From assembly GCA_965200505.1 (NCBI GenBank), contig OZ241343.1, positions 3,472,001 to 3,536,000 of the forward strand: DNA of 64,000 nt, in the 5' to 3' direction. The translations under genes were made by a program, and so were the position numbers. Below the pieces are notes generated by a model. The model was not told where the DNA came from. It saw nothing but the letters and a program-made list of their open reading frames with translations, and did not search any database. The DNA is from VXNE01 sp965200505 (GTDB lineage: Bacteria; Pseudomonadota; Gammaproteobacteria; Pseudomonadales; Azotimanducaceae). Positions 43,685-52,258 of the stretch are shown in pieces. How positions within the stretch are numbered: the first letter of the stretch is position 1; each line of letters begins with the position of its first letter.

Positions 43685-44902
43685 CTACTCGTAGCGCAGC
43701 GCCTCGATGGGGCTCAACCGTGCGGCTCTGAGCGCCGGCAGGATGCCGAACACGAGGCCCACCAAGGCCGAGAAGCCGATGGCCAGCACGACGGCCCACA
43801 GGGGCACGGTGACGCCGGGAAAGTCTGGAATGGCAGAGCCGGCCGTTGCCCCGATACCCATTCCGGCGAGGAGACCGACGATGCCGCCGAGCACGCTCAA
43901 CGTGGCGGCTTCGATCAAGAATTGCAGCAGAATCTGTCCCCGGGTGGCGCCAAGCGCCTTGCAGATGCCTATCTCGCGGGTGCGCTCGGTGACGGACACC
44001 AGCATGATGTTCATGATGCCCACGCCGCCCACGAAGAGGGAAATGCTGACCAAGCCGCCCACCAGCCCGGTGATGGCCGCCACCACGAAATCTAGCGTTG
44101 CCGTGATCTCGGCGGCCGTCTCCACCCGAAAGGTGTCCGGCTCGCCCCGCTCGATGCCCCGCAAATCGCGCAGGACAGTGCGGATGCGGTCGGCCACCGC
44201 GTCGAGTTGGTCGACGTCCTCCACCGTGAGCTGAATGAGCAGGTCCGGCGCGTAGTGCGGATGGCTCAAACTGCGCAGGGTGCTATACGGGAGCGTGACG
44301 TGGTCGTCTTGGCTGTAGCCGCCTAGATCGCCCTTGCGTTCCATGACACCCACGATCTTCAGCCATTCGCCCGCCAGCGCGATGTGTTCGCCGATGGGGT
44401 TCTTGGGCAAACCCAAGTTCTCCACAGTCTTTTCGCCGATGACACAGACCCGGCGACGATTGAGGTCGTCGGCCAGCGAAAGGAAGCGCCCGGCCCCGGC
44501 GTAGGCGTTGTAAACGGGCGGATAGGTGTGGGTGGTGCCGCGCACCTCGGTCATGGCCGCTTGACTGCCGTAGCGGGCTTCCTCACGGCTCCTGGCGAGG
44601 GGCGTGATGTGGGCGACGCTGGGTACGCGGGCGCGGATGGCCTCCAGATCGTCTGGTGTGAGCCGGGCGAAGCGGCCGGCCAGCGCATCCTCGGTTGGCG
44701 TGTACGGCGTGATGGACAGGCCGTTGCTGCCGAGCCCTGCGAACTCATCGGCGAGAGTGGTGCGGAAGCCCTGCGTGAGGACGACCACGGCGATGACAGA
44801 GGCGACACCGACCACCACGCCGAACGTGGTGAGCACGCTCCGCAGGGGGTGGGCAACGATGGAGTGGCCGGCGGCGCGCAGGCTCTCGATGAGCGTGAAC
44901 AT
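43685..44902 (-). CDS. MacB-type ABC permease (FtsX-like), YknZ-like
   Basis: 405 residues. An N-terminal helix (HPLRSVLTTFGVVVGVASVI), a large periplasmic domain (about 50-280) and three C-terminal helices with MLVSVTERTREIGICKALGA and ILPALRAARLSPIEALRYE form the MacB/FtsX layout. Separate from its ATPase, as in YknZ. Last gene of the minus-strand set SpoIIM, Yip1-like, adaptor, ATPase, permease. Such mechanotransmission exporters push peptides or toxins from the periplasm or membrane. ATG 44902 is used. Confidence 0.92.
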   Translation of the reverse strand: MFTLIESLRAAGHSIVAHPLRSVLTTFGVVVGVASVIAVVVLTQGFRTTLADEFAGLGSNGLSITPYTPTEDALAGRFARLTPDDLEAIRARVPSVAHITPLARSREEARYGSQAAMTEVRGTTHTYPPVYNAYAGAGRFLSLADDLNRRRVCVIGEKTVENLGLPKNPIGEHIALAGEWLKIVGVMERKGDLGGYSQDDHVTLPYSTLRSLSHPHYAPDLLIQLTVEDVDQLDAVADRIRTVLRDLRGIERGEPDTFRVETAAEITATLDFVVAAITGLVGGLVSISLFVGGVGIMNIMLVSVTERTREIGICKALGATRGQILLQFLIEAATLSVLGGIVGLLAGMGIGATAGSAIPDFPGVTVPLWAVVLAIGFSALVGLVFGILPALRAARLSPIEALRYE

Positions 44903-44912
44903 GGCGTGGACG

Positions 44913-45623
44913 CTAGCCGGTGGACGGCGCTTGCCGCTCGTCGCGCGCGATGCGGCCGTCAACGAGCTCGATCACTCGCCGGCAACGCTCGGCGATGCTG
45001 GCTTCGTGCGTCACCACGATTACCGCTTGGCCGCTGGTGTGTACGGCATCGAACAGGGCCAACACTTGCTCAGTGGAGGCGGAGTCCAAATTGCCGGTGG
45101 GCTCGTCCGCCAAGAGGAGCGATGGTTCGCCGGCCAGCGCCCGGGCGATAGCCACCCGTTGCCGCTGTCCGCCCGAGAGCTGATTGGGCAAATGGGTGGC
45201 GCGATCCGCCAAACCCACTCGCTCCAGCGCAGCCGTAGCCCGCTCACGCCGCTTGTGGAGTGGCAACCCCCGGTAGATGAGGGGCTGCATGACGTTTTTG
45301 AGCGCGTTCATGCGCGCCAGTAGATTGAAGCTCTGAAACACGAACCCGATTTCTTGGTTGCGTATGCGCGCGAGTTCGCGTTCCTCGATTTCGGCGACGT
45401 CACGCCCGTTCAAGGCGTAGGTGCCGGCGGTGGGGATGTCGAGACAGCCGATCAGATTCATGAGGGTCGATTTGCCAGAGCCGGAGGAGCCGATGATGGC
45501 GACGTACTCGTTGGGTTGAATCGCCAAGTCAACGTCCTGCAATGCGTCCACCACTTGGGTGCCACTGCCGTAACGTCGGCCGATGCCGCTCATGCGAACC
45601 ACTTGGGTGGGCGGGCCGGTCAT
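44913..45623 (-). CDS. MacB-type ABC transporter ATPase, YknY-like
   Basis: 236 residues. Walker A GSSGSGKST, Q-loop FVFQSFNLL, signature LSGGQRQRVAIARAL, Walker B LLLADEPTGNLDS and H-loop VVTHEASIA, closest in pattern to the LolD/MacB family. ATG overlaps the adaptor stop (ATGA), and the permease follows after ten bases. Confidence 0.95.
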   Translation of the reverse strand: MTGPPTQVVRMSGIGRRYGSGTQVVDALQDVDLAIQPNEYVAIIGSSGSGKSTLMNLIGCLDIPTAGTYALNGRDVAEIEERELARIRNQEIGFVFQSFNLLARMNALKNVMQPLIYRGLPLHKRRERATAALERVGLADRATHLPNQLSGGQRQRVAIARALAGEPSLLLADEPTGNLDSASTEQVLALFDAVHTSGQAVIVVTHEASIAERCRRVIELVDGRIARDERQAPSTG

Positions 45624-46816
45624 GTGGTGAGCTCGTCCCCGTCGCCATCCGATTCGCGAACTTCGACGGCGTCGCCATCGCGCAGTTGCCGGAGCGCCCG
45701 CGCGGGCCCCACGACGACGCTTTGGTTTGGCTCAAGGCCCGTCAAGATTTCCTGCCAAGCGTCATCGGAGCGGCCCGTTTGCACTTCGACCTTGCGTACC
45801 ACGCCGTCGTCCGCCACATAGACGTGCTGGGCGGTCGCGTCTGGCGTGTCTTCGGCGACGATCGCTTGAATGGGGAGTGCCAGCGCCTCGTTTGCCGCGG
45901 CGGTGAATATCTCGGCCCGGCAGGACATCCCGGGGCGCAGCCGGATGCCGTTCGTCTCCGCGATGCGCACCCGCACCAGAAAGGAGAGGCCCCGCCGCTC
46001 CGGGTGGCGTCGCGCCGTGTTGGCGACGAACTCCACCACGCCCGTAAGTGGTTGCCGTGGGTACGCGATGGCGACGATCTCCGCCTGTTGGCCGGTGGAC
46101 ACGTTGGCGACGTCCGCTTCATCGACATGCACCTCCGTGACGACCCGCGATGGGTCCGCGATGGTCATCAGTTGGCTGCCGGGGATGTTGGTGGAACTGG
46201 CGATGGCGGTCTCTCCCACCTCGATGTCCAAGGCCGTCACCACACCATCGATGGGGGCGCGCAAGCGCGTCTTCTCAAGTTGCTCCATGGATTGATCCAA
46301 GCGTGCGCGGGCTTGGGTCAGCCGTTCCTTCGCGGAGCGCAGGTCGATCCGGGCGGCCTCCAGTTCGTGGCGGGCAGCCTCGAAGGAGTGCTCGTCCAGC
46401 AGCCCTTGTTCATGCAGGCGCTCGCTGCGGGCAAAACGTCGTTCCAAGTTCTCGACGTTGAGCGCCACCCGGTCGATGTTGATCTCCTCCAAGCGCCAAG
46501 CCGCGCGGCTCTGCTCCACTTGCGCGGCGTACGCCTCGTTGTCTATTGCAAGCACTAGCTGGCCGGCCTGTACGCGCTCGCCCTCGTCGACGTACACGGC
46601 CTCCACCCTGCCGATCACCTCGCTGGTGAGGTTCACCTCCTCTTCGTGGGCGAGTTCGCCCGAGGCCAGGATGGACGGTTGTATGACGCGGAGGGCGGCG
46701 CTCTCCACATCGACCAACACTGGCTTGGAACCGTTGACCGCGCCACTCACAAGCGGCACGGCCACCCACAAGACGCCGATGACGACCGCGGCGGCGACGG
46801 CTCTTTTGCGTTGCAT
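45620..46816 (-). CDS. MacA/YknX-type periplasmic adaptor (HlyD family)
   Basis: 398 residues. An N-terminal anchor helix (VAAAVVIGVLWVAVPLVSGA) is followed by the lipoyl half-motif EVIGRVEAVYVDEGERVQAG, a long coiled coil (about 100-185), the second lipoyl half LRAPIDGVVTALDIEVGE and beta-barrel segments. It links the MacB-type transporter to the cell envelope. GGAGG precedes ATG 46816. I see no outer-membrane factor gene nearby. Confidence 0.92.
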   Translation of the reverse strand: MQRKRAVAAAVVIGVLWVAVPLVSGAVNGSKPVLVDVESAALRVIQPSILASGELAHEEEVNLTSEVIGRVEAVYVDEGERVQAGQLVLAIDNEAYAAQVEQSRAAWRLEEINIDRVALNVENLERRFARSERLHEQGLLDEHSFEAARHELEAARIDLRSAKERLTQARARLDQSMEQLEKTRLRAPIDGVVTALDIEVGETAIASSTNIPGSQLMTIADPSRVVTEVHVDEADVANVSTGQQAEIVAIAYPRQPLTGVVEFVANTARRHPERRGLSFLVRVRIAETNGIRLRPGMSCRAEIFTAAANEALALPIQAIVAEDTPDATAQHVYVADDGVVRKVEVQTGRSDDAWQEILTGLEPNQSVVVGPARALRQLRDGDAVEVRESDGDGDELTT

Positions 46817-47025
46817 GGTCGAAGTCCTCCGTTTGGGTGTGGGCGTTTGCGCGGTGTTCAACCTCGGTGACAGTCACCTAGCAGGGGAATGATATGCGGG
46901 GCCAACGCCGGGCAAAGTAGGCGAGAGCCGCGATTTGCGTGAGACTTTCGCCATAGTGTGTGCCGCGGATGTTAGGGCAACCGACCGCCGATGGTCAACC
47001 ATGCGCCGACGCCTGCCTTGCGTCG

Positions 47026-47613
47026 CTAGCCTTGGTGGAGCGTCGAGAGGCGCATCAAGGCCGCCGTGATGACCGTTACGGTCGCAATGCCGGCCGCGAT
47101 GCTGATGAGCGCATTGAACCAGCCGCAACGTCGCGCCAGCGACACACCTAGGATTGCGAGGAACAAGACCAGCACTGTGTATTGCGCTTCGGTGAGCCAA
47201 GGGAGCCCGAACAAGTCGTCCGCAGCTGGAGGTGCATCGGCTACCTCGGCCACTTCCTCGACGGTGAGGCCGCGTGGGGGGGTCGCCGCAACCATGCCAG
47301 CCATGCACCAAGCGAATAGGGCGAAAGGCCAGCACGAACCGGCAACGAGCCTTGCCAGTGTGCGGACAGAGACCGCCGTCCCCAACCATCGCAGCATCCA
47401 GCCGCCGGCCACAGTGAAGAACGTGAGCATCATAAGAGTGAACCCAGCGTTGCCCATTGCGCCCACATACGCGAGGACCTTTGCCATCATTTGCATTGCC
47501 GCCGGCGTGATTTCCCCAAGCATTTGCTCGACGGCAATGACGATGGCCAAACAATAGCCTGCAAGCCACACGGACGCGACGAACAATGGGTGCGTGGCTA
47601 AGGAACGATTCAT
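47026..47613 (-). CDS. Yip1-like polytopic membrane protein
   Basis: 195 residues with about five transmembrane segments (VWLAGYCLAIVIAVEQML, AGFTLMMLTFFTVAGGWML and others) and an acidic loop TVEEVAEVADAPPAADD. The pattern resembles Yip1-domain proteins such as YknW, which assists the YknXYZ exporter in Bacillus; the match is by topology and context, not clear motifs. It overlaps the SpoIIM gene (ATGA) and precedes the adaptor gene after a 209-base gap. Confidence 0.65.
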   Translation of the reverse strand: MNRSLATHPLFVASVWLAGYCLAIVIAVEQMLGEITPAAMQMMAKVLAYVGAMGNAGFTLMMLTFFTVAGGWMLRWLGTAVSVRTLARLVAGSCWPFALFAWCMAGMVAATPPRGLTVEEVAEVADAPPAADDLFGLPWLTEAQYTVLVLFLAILGVSLARRCGWFNALISIAAGIATVTVITAALMRLSTLHQG

Positions 47614-48185
47614 GGCAACAGCACGGCTCTCGCAATGGGGATGGTCAGGTAGCCTTCGATCGCCGCGGCCACCGCCAAGAGCGGAATGCCGGTGAGGGCT
47701 GTGAACAGGATGCGGCGCGATTGCCAAGGTGGAGCATTGCCGCGAATCCATGCAAGCGCCGCAGCTGGACCCTGCAGCCCGATGGCACCGGCAAGGAAGA
47801 GCAGTGGCAGCTCCAAGACACCGTGCGGCGCCAAGAGCCACACACCGGCCTTGATCGGGACGTCGACGGTGCTTGCCACGCCAAACATGTTGCCCATCAG
47901 GAAGCCGTTGAAAGCCAGCGTGAACACGGTGGTCACTCCGCCGGACACCATCCCTGCAAGCAGCAGAGCATAGACCGCGAAGTTGCGGGCGAAGATTCCA
48001 AAGGATTGTTGTGCGCGGTTGGGCGGCGGCTCTTCGGCGGTTAGGAATGTTCTCGCCTCAAAGGGCTGAGCCACCTGTGGTGTGCCGCCGCCAAGTGCAG
48101 CGCCGAGCCAAGTGCCTGCGGCACCGGTGCCGCACCATATGGCGAGCACGATGGTTAGGTTGCGAATCCAACTTGTAGCGGGCAT
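47610..48185 (-). CDS. SpoIIM/DUF95-family membrane protein
   Basis: 191 residues from ATG 48185 (a start at 48290 would add 35 residues). SpoIIM-type features: FAVYALLLAGMVSGGVTTVF, LAFNGFLMGNMFGVAST and LLAPHGVLELPLLFLAGAIG, the last being the hallmark HGxLEL segment. Proteins of this family occur with Yip1-like and ABC genes, and in circular bacteriocin clusters a DUF95 protein is needed for maturation or secretion. It lies between the small secreted protein genes and the exporter genes. Confidence 0.85.
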   Translation of the reverse strand: MPATSWIRNLTIVLAIWCGTGAAGTWLGAALGGGTPQVAQPFEARTFLTAEEPPPNRAQQSFGIFARNFAVYALLLAGMVSGGVTTVFTLAFNGFLMGNMFGVASTVDVPIKAGVWLLAPHGVLELPLLFLAGAIGLQGPAAALAWIRGNAPPWQSRRILFTALTGIPLLAVAAAIEGYLTIPIARAVLLP

Positions 48186-48366
48186 GGTAAAAGCCTTGCA
48201 GGCATGTTTGATTTCGTCGGAGTGTGCGGCGTAGTTCCTCGCCACCGTGCTCGCTACCCCAGGGGCCGTCGAAGTGTTGTTCAACGACATCGACAGGATG
48301 CGACACGGCGGCGAGGATAGACCGCGTCGTCCGGCAGTCAGCGCCGGGCGGTGCGGTCACATGCGC

Positions 48367-48702
48367 CTAAAAGGCGCCAAAGCCAGCTCCCAAGGTACCC
48401 CCAGCCCATGTTCCAGCTGGGCCCAGTGTGCTACCGATGGAGCCGCCGAGGAAGGCCCCGAGAGCGGCGGCCGCACCTTCCACCATCGCCTGGAAGTGCG
48501 GGAATTGGCTCTGGTCCGTCACCCAACCGTACACGTTCATACGGCGCCAAATCTTCGGGCCGTAATAGCTGCCAACCTGGGCTTCGGCAACTTCCATGCC
48601 GAGCGCGGGCGTCGCTGTGACGTTCGGTGCATCCTGCGGCGTGAGCCCCCAAGACGAAACGGCAAGCCCGAGAACGGCTGCCAGCGCTATCAACTGCTTC
48701 AT
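48367..48702 (-). CDS. Small secreted glycine-zipper protein, paralogue 1
   Basis: 111 residues. The signal-like N-terminus MKQLIALAAVLGLAVSSWGL is shared with three tandem paralogues; the middle differs strongly, and the C-terminus is a GxxxG-rich hydrophobic tail (LGAFLGGSIGSTLG, then GGTLGAGFGAF). GGGAGAAAGACC precedes the ATG. Such tails insert into membranes in bacteriocins and in glycine-zipper envelope proteins. A bacteriocin-like role is inferred from the SpoIIM and exporter genes downstream on the same strand. Confidence 0.75.
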   Translation of the reverse strand: MKQLIALAAVLGLAVSSWGLTPQDAPNVTATPALGMEVAEAQVGSYYGPKIWRRMNVYGWVTDQSQFPHFQAMVEGAAAALGAFLGGSIGSTLGPAGTWAGGTLGAGFGAF

Positions 48703-48740
48703 GGTCTTTCTCCCGTTGGTGAGTTGATGAAAGTGGGGAA

Positions 48741-48769
48741 ATCATATTGTTTGAATCCGTCGGTCGGAA
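48741..48769 (-). promoter_or_regulatory. Putative promoter of paralogue 1
   Basis: Minus strand: TTCCGA (48769-48764), a 17-base spacer, TATGAT (48746-48741), about 40 bases before the ATG. The same pair at the same spacing is conserved upstream of paralogue 2. Confidence 0.4.
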
Positions 48770-48933
48770 TGGTGGGAAGCTCCAATTTGCGCGAGCATTC
48801 TCCCAAAGTGGCGGTGTTGTTTGCCGATTCTGGTGTGAGAGAGCGCCCCTACTGTTCGGGCCGGTCGCGGCGCGGGACCATGCTGCCCGCTGCGCATGTG
48901 GTTCCTTCGGTTCGCTTGGCATTCAGGGGCGGT

Positions 48934-48961
48934 GCGACGGCGGCCGGTGGGCTGCCGTCGC
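48934..48961. repeat. Hairpin unit, copy 1
   Basis: GCGACGGCGGCC, loop GGTG, GGCTGCCGTCGC: a 12-bp stem with one G-T pair. It lies between paralogues 1 and 2 and recurs at 49649 and 50458. No T-run, so it is more like a REP-type palindrome than a terminator. The rest of 48703-49071 is non-coding and matches the other intergenic units. Confidence 0.75.
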
Positions 48962-49071
48962 GGAGCTCCCGTTGGGGAGGGTAAGGCACCCATACCGATG
49001 GTTCCGCTGTCGTAACGGCCAGCTAGGCGCTTCCGTGGGATGGCCAAAACAGGATCGTGAGGCTTGTGGGT

Positions 49072-49413
49072 CTAGTAGGCACCGGCAAGCGAGCCGACGA
49101 ATGCCCCGACAGGCCCCCCGAGCGCGAAACCGATGGTTCCCCCGAGGACGGCACCGATCGTCCCCCCCATTGTGGCCAAGTGTCCCCCAAAGAGCCCGTC
49201 CCAGCCGAAGTTGTCATAGTAGATCGTTGTCACGCCGACCCTATGGGCGATGTGATAGATGGCCCTTCCGAAGTGAGCGCCCAGTTGTGCCTCGGCAATG
49301 ACCACCCCGGTGGCGCCAGGTGCCATTTGCGCCTCTGGTGCAACCTGCGGCGTGAGGCCCCACGACGAAACGGCAAGCCCGAGAACGGCTGCCAGCGCTA
49401 TCAACTGCTTCAT
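49072..49413 (-). CDS. Small secreted glycine-zipper protein, paralogue 2
   Basis: 113 residues. The same signal sequence is followed by a divergent acidic/polar middle (EAQLGAHFGRAIYHIAHR), then YYDNFGWDGLFGGHL and the glycine-zipper tail (MGGTIGAVLGGTIGFALGG, ending SLAGAY). The tail is closely similar to paralogue 4. The aromatic last residue recalls circular bacteriocins, but no cyclisation site is provable. Confidence 0.78.
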   Translation of the reverse strand: MKQLIALAAVLGLAVSSWGLTPQVAPEAQMAPGATGVVIAEAQLGAHFGRAIYHIAHRVGVTTIYYDNFGWDGLFGGHLATMGGTIGAVLGGTIGFALGGPVGAFVGSLAGAY

Positions 49414-49451
49414 GGTCTTCTCCCGTTGGTGAGTTGATGAAAGTGGAGGAA

Positions 49452-49480
49452 TCGTATTGTTTGCATGCGCCGGTCGGAAT
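49452..49480 (-). promoter_or_regulatory. Putative promoter of paralogue 2
   Basis: Minus strand: TTCCGA (49480-49475), 17 bases, TACGAT (49457-49452), with the surrounding leader nearly identical to that of paralogue 1. Paralogues 3 and 4 have weaker versions at matching positions. Confidence 0.4.
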
Positions 49481-49648
49481 GGCGGGAAGCTCTGATTTGC
49501 GAGAGCCTTTTCTCATTAAGTGGCGGTATGATCTATTGACTCCTGTGTGAGAGACTGCCCATGTCGTTGACCCGGCCACTCGCGGTGCGGGGTGACGCCG
49601 CCCCTGGCGGGTGTGGTTTCTTCGGTTCGTTTGGGCTTCAGGAGCGGT

Positions 49649-49676
49649 GCGACGGCAGCCGATGGGCCGCCGTCGC
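49649..49676. repeat. Hairpin unit, copy 2
   Basis: GCGACGGCAGCC, loop GATG, GGCCGCCGTCGC, a 12-bp stem with one A-C mismatch, flanked by sequence (TTCGGTTCG on one side, GGAGCTCCCG on the other) matching copy 1. The stretch 49414-49831 holds no gene besides this unit and the paralogue 2 leader. Confidence 0.75.
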
Positions 49677-49831
49677 GGAGCTCCCGCTGGGGAGGGTCAG
49701 CCAAGTGGTGGTTCCGCCATGATGGCGGCCCGCTGGGTGCCGATGTAGGCTGATGGGTGAGCTGGCGAGTCCATAGACACCGATCGCGCTACTGACTAAG
49801 CACCGGGCGGACCCACCATCAAGGTGCCGAC

Positions 49832-50089
49832 TCAACCGCCGGTGGAGCCCATGACCTTCCTGGCTCCAGACCGATACCACTCGAGGATTTGGAGCCAGGT
49901 TGGGACGGCGTAGATGGAGAGCTCCCCACCGGAGTGCGTACGCAGGCCCCGCGTGAGGTGACTGCCGACTTGGGCCTCGACAAGTACCGCCGCGGTGGCG
50001 CCAGGTGCCGCTGGCGCATCCTGCAGCGTGAGCCCCCAGGACGAAACGGCAAGCCCGAGAACGGCTGCCAGTGCTGTGAACTGCTTCAT
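49832..50089 (-). pseudogene. Small secreted protein, paralogue 3, truncated
   Basis: 85 codons. The signal sequence (MKQFTALAAVLGLAVSSWGL) and a short middle are intact, but the frame stops at GSTGG where the zipper should begin. Reading on past the TGA gives VGTLMVGPPGA, recalling the GGPPGA of paralogue 4, then another stop. This looks like a decayed copy; a functional shorter protein cannot be excluded. Confidence 0.65.
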
Positions 50090-50285
50090 GGTCTTTCTCC
50101 CTTCGTTTGAGTTGATGAAGTAGGAGACATCGTAAGGAAGGGGCGAACCGGTTGGGAATGGCGAGAAGCTCTGATTTGCGTGAGCCTTCTCTCGAAAGTG
50201 CCGGCGCTGCGGCGGTGTGCCAGGGGCGGCCATCGAGTGGGCCGCCAGGATTCAACGTCGCGAAGACGCTTGCCGCCACTCCGGC

Positions 50286-50456
50286 TCCATCCGCACCACG
50301 TGGCCTTGCGGGGAGTCCGTCAGAATGAAGAGACGCCCATCCGGCCCTTCCCGCACGTCGCGGATGCGTTCACCCAGCGCTTGGAACACGGGAATCCGCT
50401 TTTCACTTCGCCATCTTCCGTGTCCAACCACTCGACGTTGTTGAACACGAGGGAAG
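50286..50456 (-). pseudogene. Duplicated 3' fragment of the PQQ sugar dehydrogenase gene
   Basis: Matches the 3' end of the gene at 51124-52206: LVFNNVEWLDTEDGEVK in one frame, then FQALGERIRDVREGPDGRLF in another after a one-base deletion near 50400. The stop codon of the parent is also altered. Similarity continues into the adjacent intergenic DNA, so the fragment was copied together with a small-protein unit. The remainder of 50090-50592 is the paralogue 3 leader and a hairpin. Confidence 0.85.
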
Positions 50457-50457
50457 G

Positions 50458-50485
50458 GCGACGGCGGCCGGTGGGCCGCCGTCGC
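50458..50485. repeat. Hairpin unit, copy 3
   Basis: GCGACGGCGGCC, loop GGTG, GGCCGCCGTCGC: a perfect 12-bp stem. It abuts the broken end of the dehydrogenase fragment exactly where similarity to the parent gene stops, so it marks a rearrangement junction. Confidence 0.8.
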
Positions 50486-50592
50486 GGAGACGCCGTTAGA
50501 GGGATCAAACTCCAATGCGGACAGGCCCGCTATCGCGTCGTCTCATTGCGTGCCGGCGTGGATGGGCAGCGCGGATGGCTAGGCTGGCGAGC

Positions 50593-50934
50593 CTAGAAGG
50601 CACCGATCATGGCACCAATCATTGCGCCGGGGGGACCCCCCACGGCGAAACCGATGGTGCCACCGATGACGCCACCGATGGTCCCCCCAATTGCAGCCAA
50701 ATGCCCGCCAAGAAGCCCGTCCCAGCCGAAGTTGTCGTAGTAGATCACGCCTGCGCCGTGCCTACTGGTGAGTTGCCAGAGGCCCCATGCGAAGTGGGCA
50801 CCGGCTTGTGCCTCTAAACCGACCGATGCCGTGGCGCCAGATGCCATATGCGCCCTTGGCGCATCCTGCAGCGTGAGTCCCCAGGACGAAACGGCAAGCC
50901 CGAGAACGGCTGCCAGCGCTATCAACTGCTTCAT
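50593..50934 (-). CDS. Small secreted glycine-zipper protein, paralogue 4
   Basis: 113 residues: the shared signal sequence, a divergent middle (EAQAGAHFAWGLWQLTSR), then YYDNFGWDGLLGGHL and the zipper tail (IGGTIGGVIGGTIGFAVGG, ending AMIGAF). GGGAGAAAGACC precedes the ATG. It lies closest to the sugar dehydrogenase gene and its leader matches the other copies; it may be the parental unit. Confidence 0.78.
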   Translation of the reverse strand: MKQLIALAAVLGLAVSSWGLTLQDAPRAHMASGATASVGLEAQAGAHFAWGLWQLTSRHGAGVIYYDNFGWDGLLGGHLAAIGGTIGGVIGGTIGFAVGGPPGAMIGAMIGAF

Positions 50935-51123
50935 GGTCTTTCTCCCGTCGTTGAGTTGATGAAGTGGGAGAATCGTGTGGGAGGCGCGAACCGGGTGGAA
51001 TGGCGCGAAGCTCTGATTTGCGTGAGCTTTCTCTCGAAAGTGCCGGCGCTTGAGCGCGGTGTGCAAAGGGCGGCCGTGAGGTGCGCCGTCGGAATCTCCA
51101 ACGTGGCGCAAAGGCGCTTGCCG

Positions 51124-52206
51124 CTACGCCGGCTCCACTCGCACCACGCGGCCTTGCGTGGAGTCCGTCAGGATGTAGAGGTGCCCGTCTGGCCCCTGCC
51201 GCACGTCGCGGATGCGCTCCCCCAACTCTTGGAACATGGGAGTCCGTGCTTTCACTTCGCCATCTTCCATGTCCAGCCGCTCGACGTTGTTGAACACGAG
51301 GGAAGTGACGAACAGGTCGCCACGCCACTCGGGAAACGCCTCGCCATCGTAGAGCGCCATCCCGGCGGGGGCGATGGAGGGCGTCCAGTGGATGAGCGGC
51401 TGCACGGTGCCGGGGTACTCCTTGAAGGGCGTGATGAGTGCCCCGGTGTAGTCCAGCCCGTGGGTGGCCACCGGCCAGCCGTAGTTCGCGCCCGGTTCCA
51501 AGACGTTGAGCTCGTCGCCGCCCTGCGCACCGTGCTCGTGCAGATAGATGGCGCCGCTGGCCGCATCGAATGCCAGGCCCTGCGGGTTGCGATGGCCGTA
51601 GCTGAAGATCGCGTCCAGGCCGTCATCGTCACCCACGAACGGGTTGTCTGACGGAACGGAGCCATCGTCGTTCAGGCGCACCACCTTGCCAAACAGGTTG
51701 TCGAGCCGCTGCGCCGCTTCCCGGTACACAAAGCCGTCGCCGGTGGTCAGCAGCAAGGTGCCATCCGGCAGGAACAGCATCCGCCCGCCGTAGTGGACCG
51801 GCGTGTCCTTCATGGGCGTCACGGTGAAAATGGGCGTCACGTCCGTGAGGCGCTCGCCATCGAAGCGTGCCCGGGCCAGCCGGGTGGCGTTGGCGTCCGG
51901 CGTGCCGTGCGCGTAAGTGAGGTAGAGCAGGCGGTTCTCGGCGAAGCGGGGATGCAGGGCCACGTCGAAGAGCCCGCCTTGGCTCCGCACATAAGTCAGC
52001 GGCACACCAGCCACCGGCTCGGCCTCCAATCCGTCGTTCGTCAGCACCCGCAGGTTGCCGTCGCGCTCCGTCACCAGCATGGTGCCGTCGTCCAGAAACG
52101 CGATGCACCACGGATGCGCCAGCCCCTCGGCGAGGGTCACCAGCCGATAGGCGCCTGCGGCGGGAAGCGTGGCGGCGATGAACGCCAAGGTTGCTGCGAT
52201 GCGCAT
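51124..52206 (-). CDS. PQQ-dependent soluble aldose sugar dehydrogenase (YliI-like)
   Basis: 360 residues with a signal peptide (IAATLAFIAATLPAAGAY), so exported. Six-bladed propeller motifs of the glucose/sorbosone dehydrogenase family: LAHPWCIAFLDDGTMLVTER, GGLFDVALHP, LLLTTGDGF and GHRNPQGLAFD. It oxidises aldoses using pyrroloquinoline quinone. Its last ~170 bases are duplicated at 50286-50456. Confidence 0.92.
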   Translation of the reverse strand: MRIAATLAFIAATLPAAGAYRLVTLAEGLAHPWCIAFLDDGTMLVTERDGNLRVLTNDGLEAEPVAGVPLTYVRSQGGLFDVALHPRFAENRLLYLTYAHGTPDANATRLARARFDGERLTDVTPIFTVTPMKDTPVHYGGRMLFLPDGTLLLTTGDGFVYREAAQRLDNLFGKVVRLNDDGSVPSDNPFVGDDDGLDAIFSYGHRNPQGLAFDAASGAIYLHEHGAQGGDELNVLEPGANYGWPVATHGLDYTGALITPFKEYPGTVQPLIHWTPSIAPAGMALYDGEAFPEWRGDLFVTSLVFNNVERLDMEDGEVKARTPMFQELGERIRDVRQGPDGHLYILTDSTQGRVVRVEPA

Positions 52207-52258
52207 GGGCGATGACGGATGGTGGGGCGGAGGTCGAGGAAGCCACTATCATAGTCGC

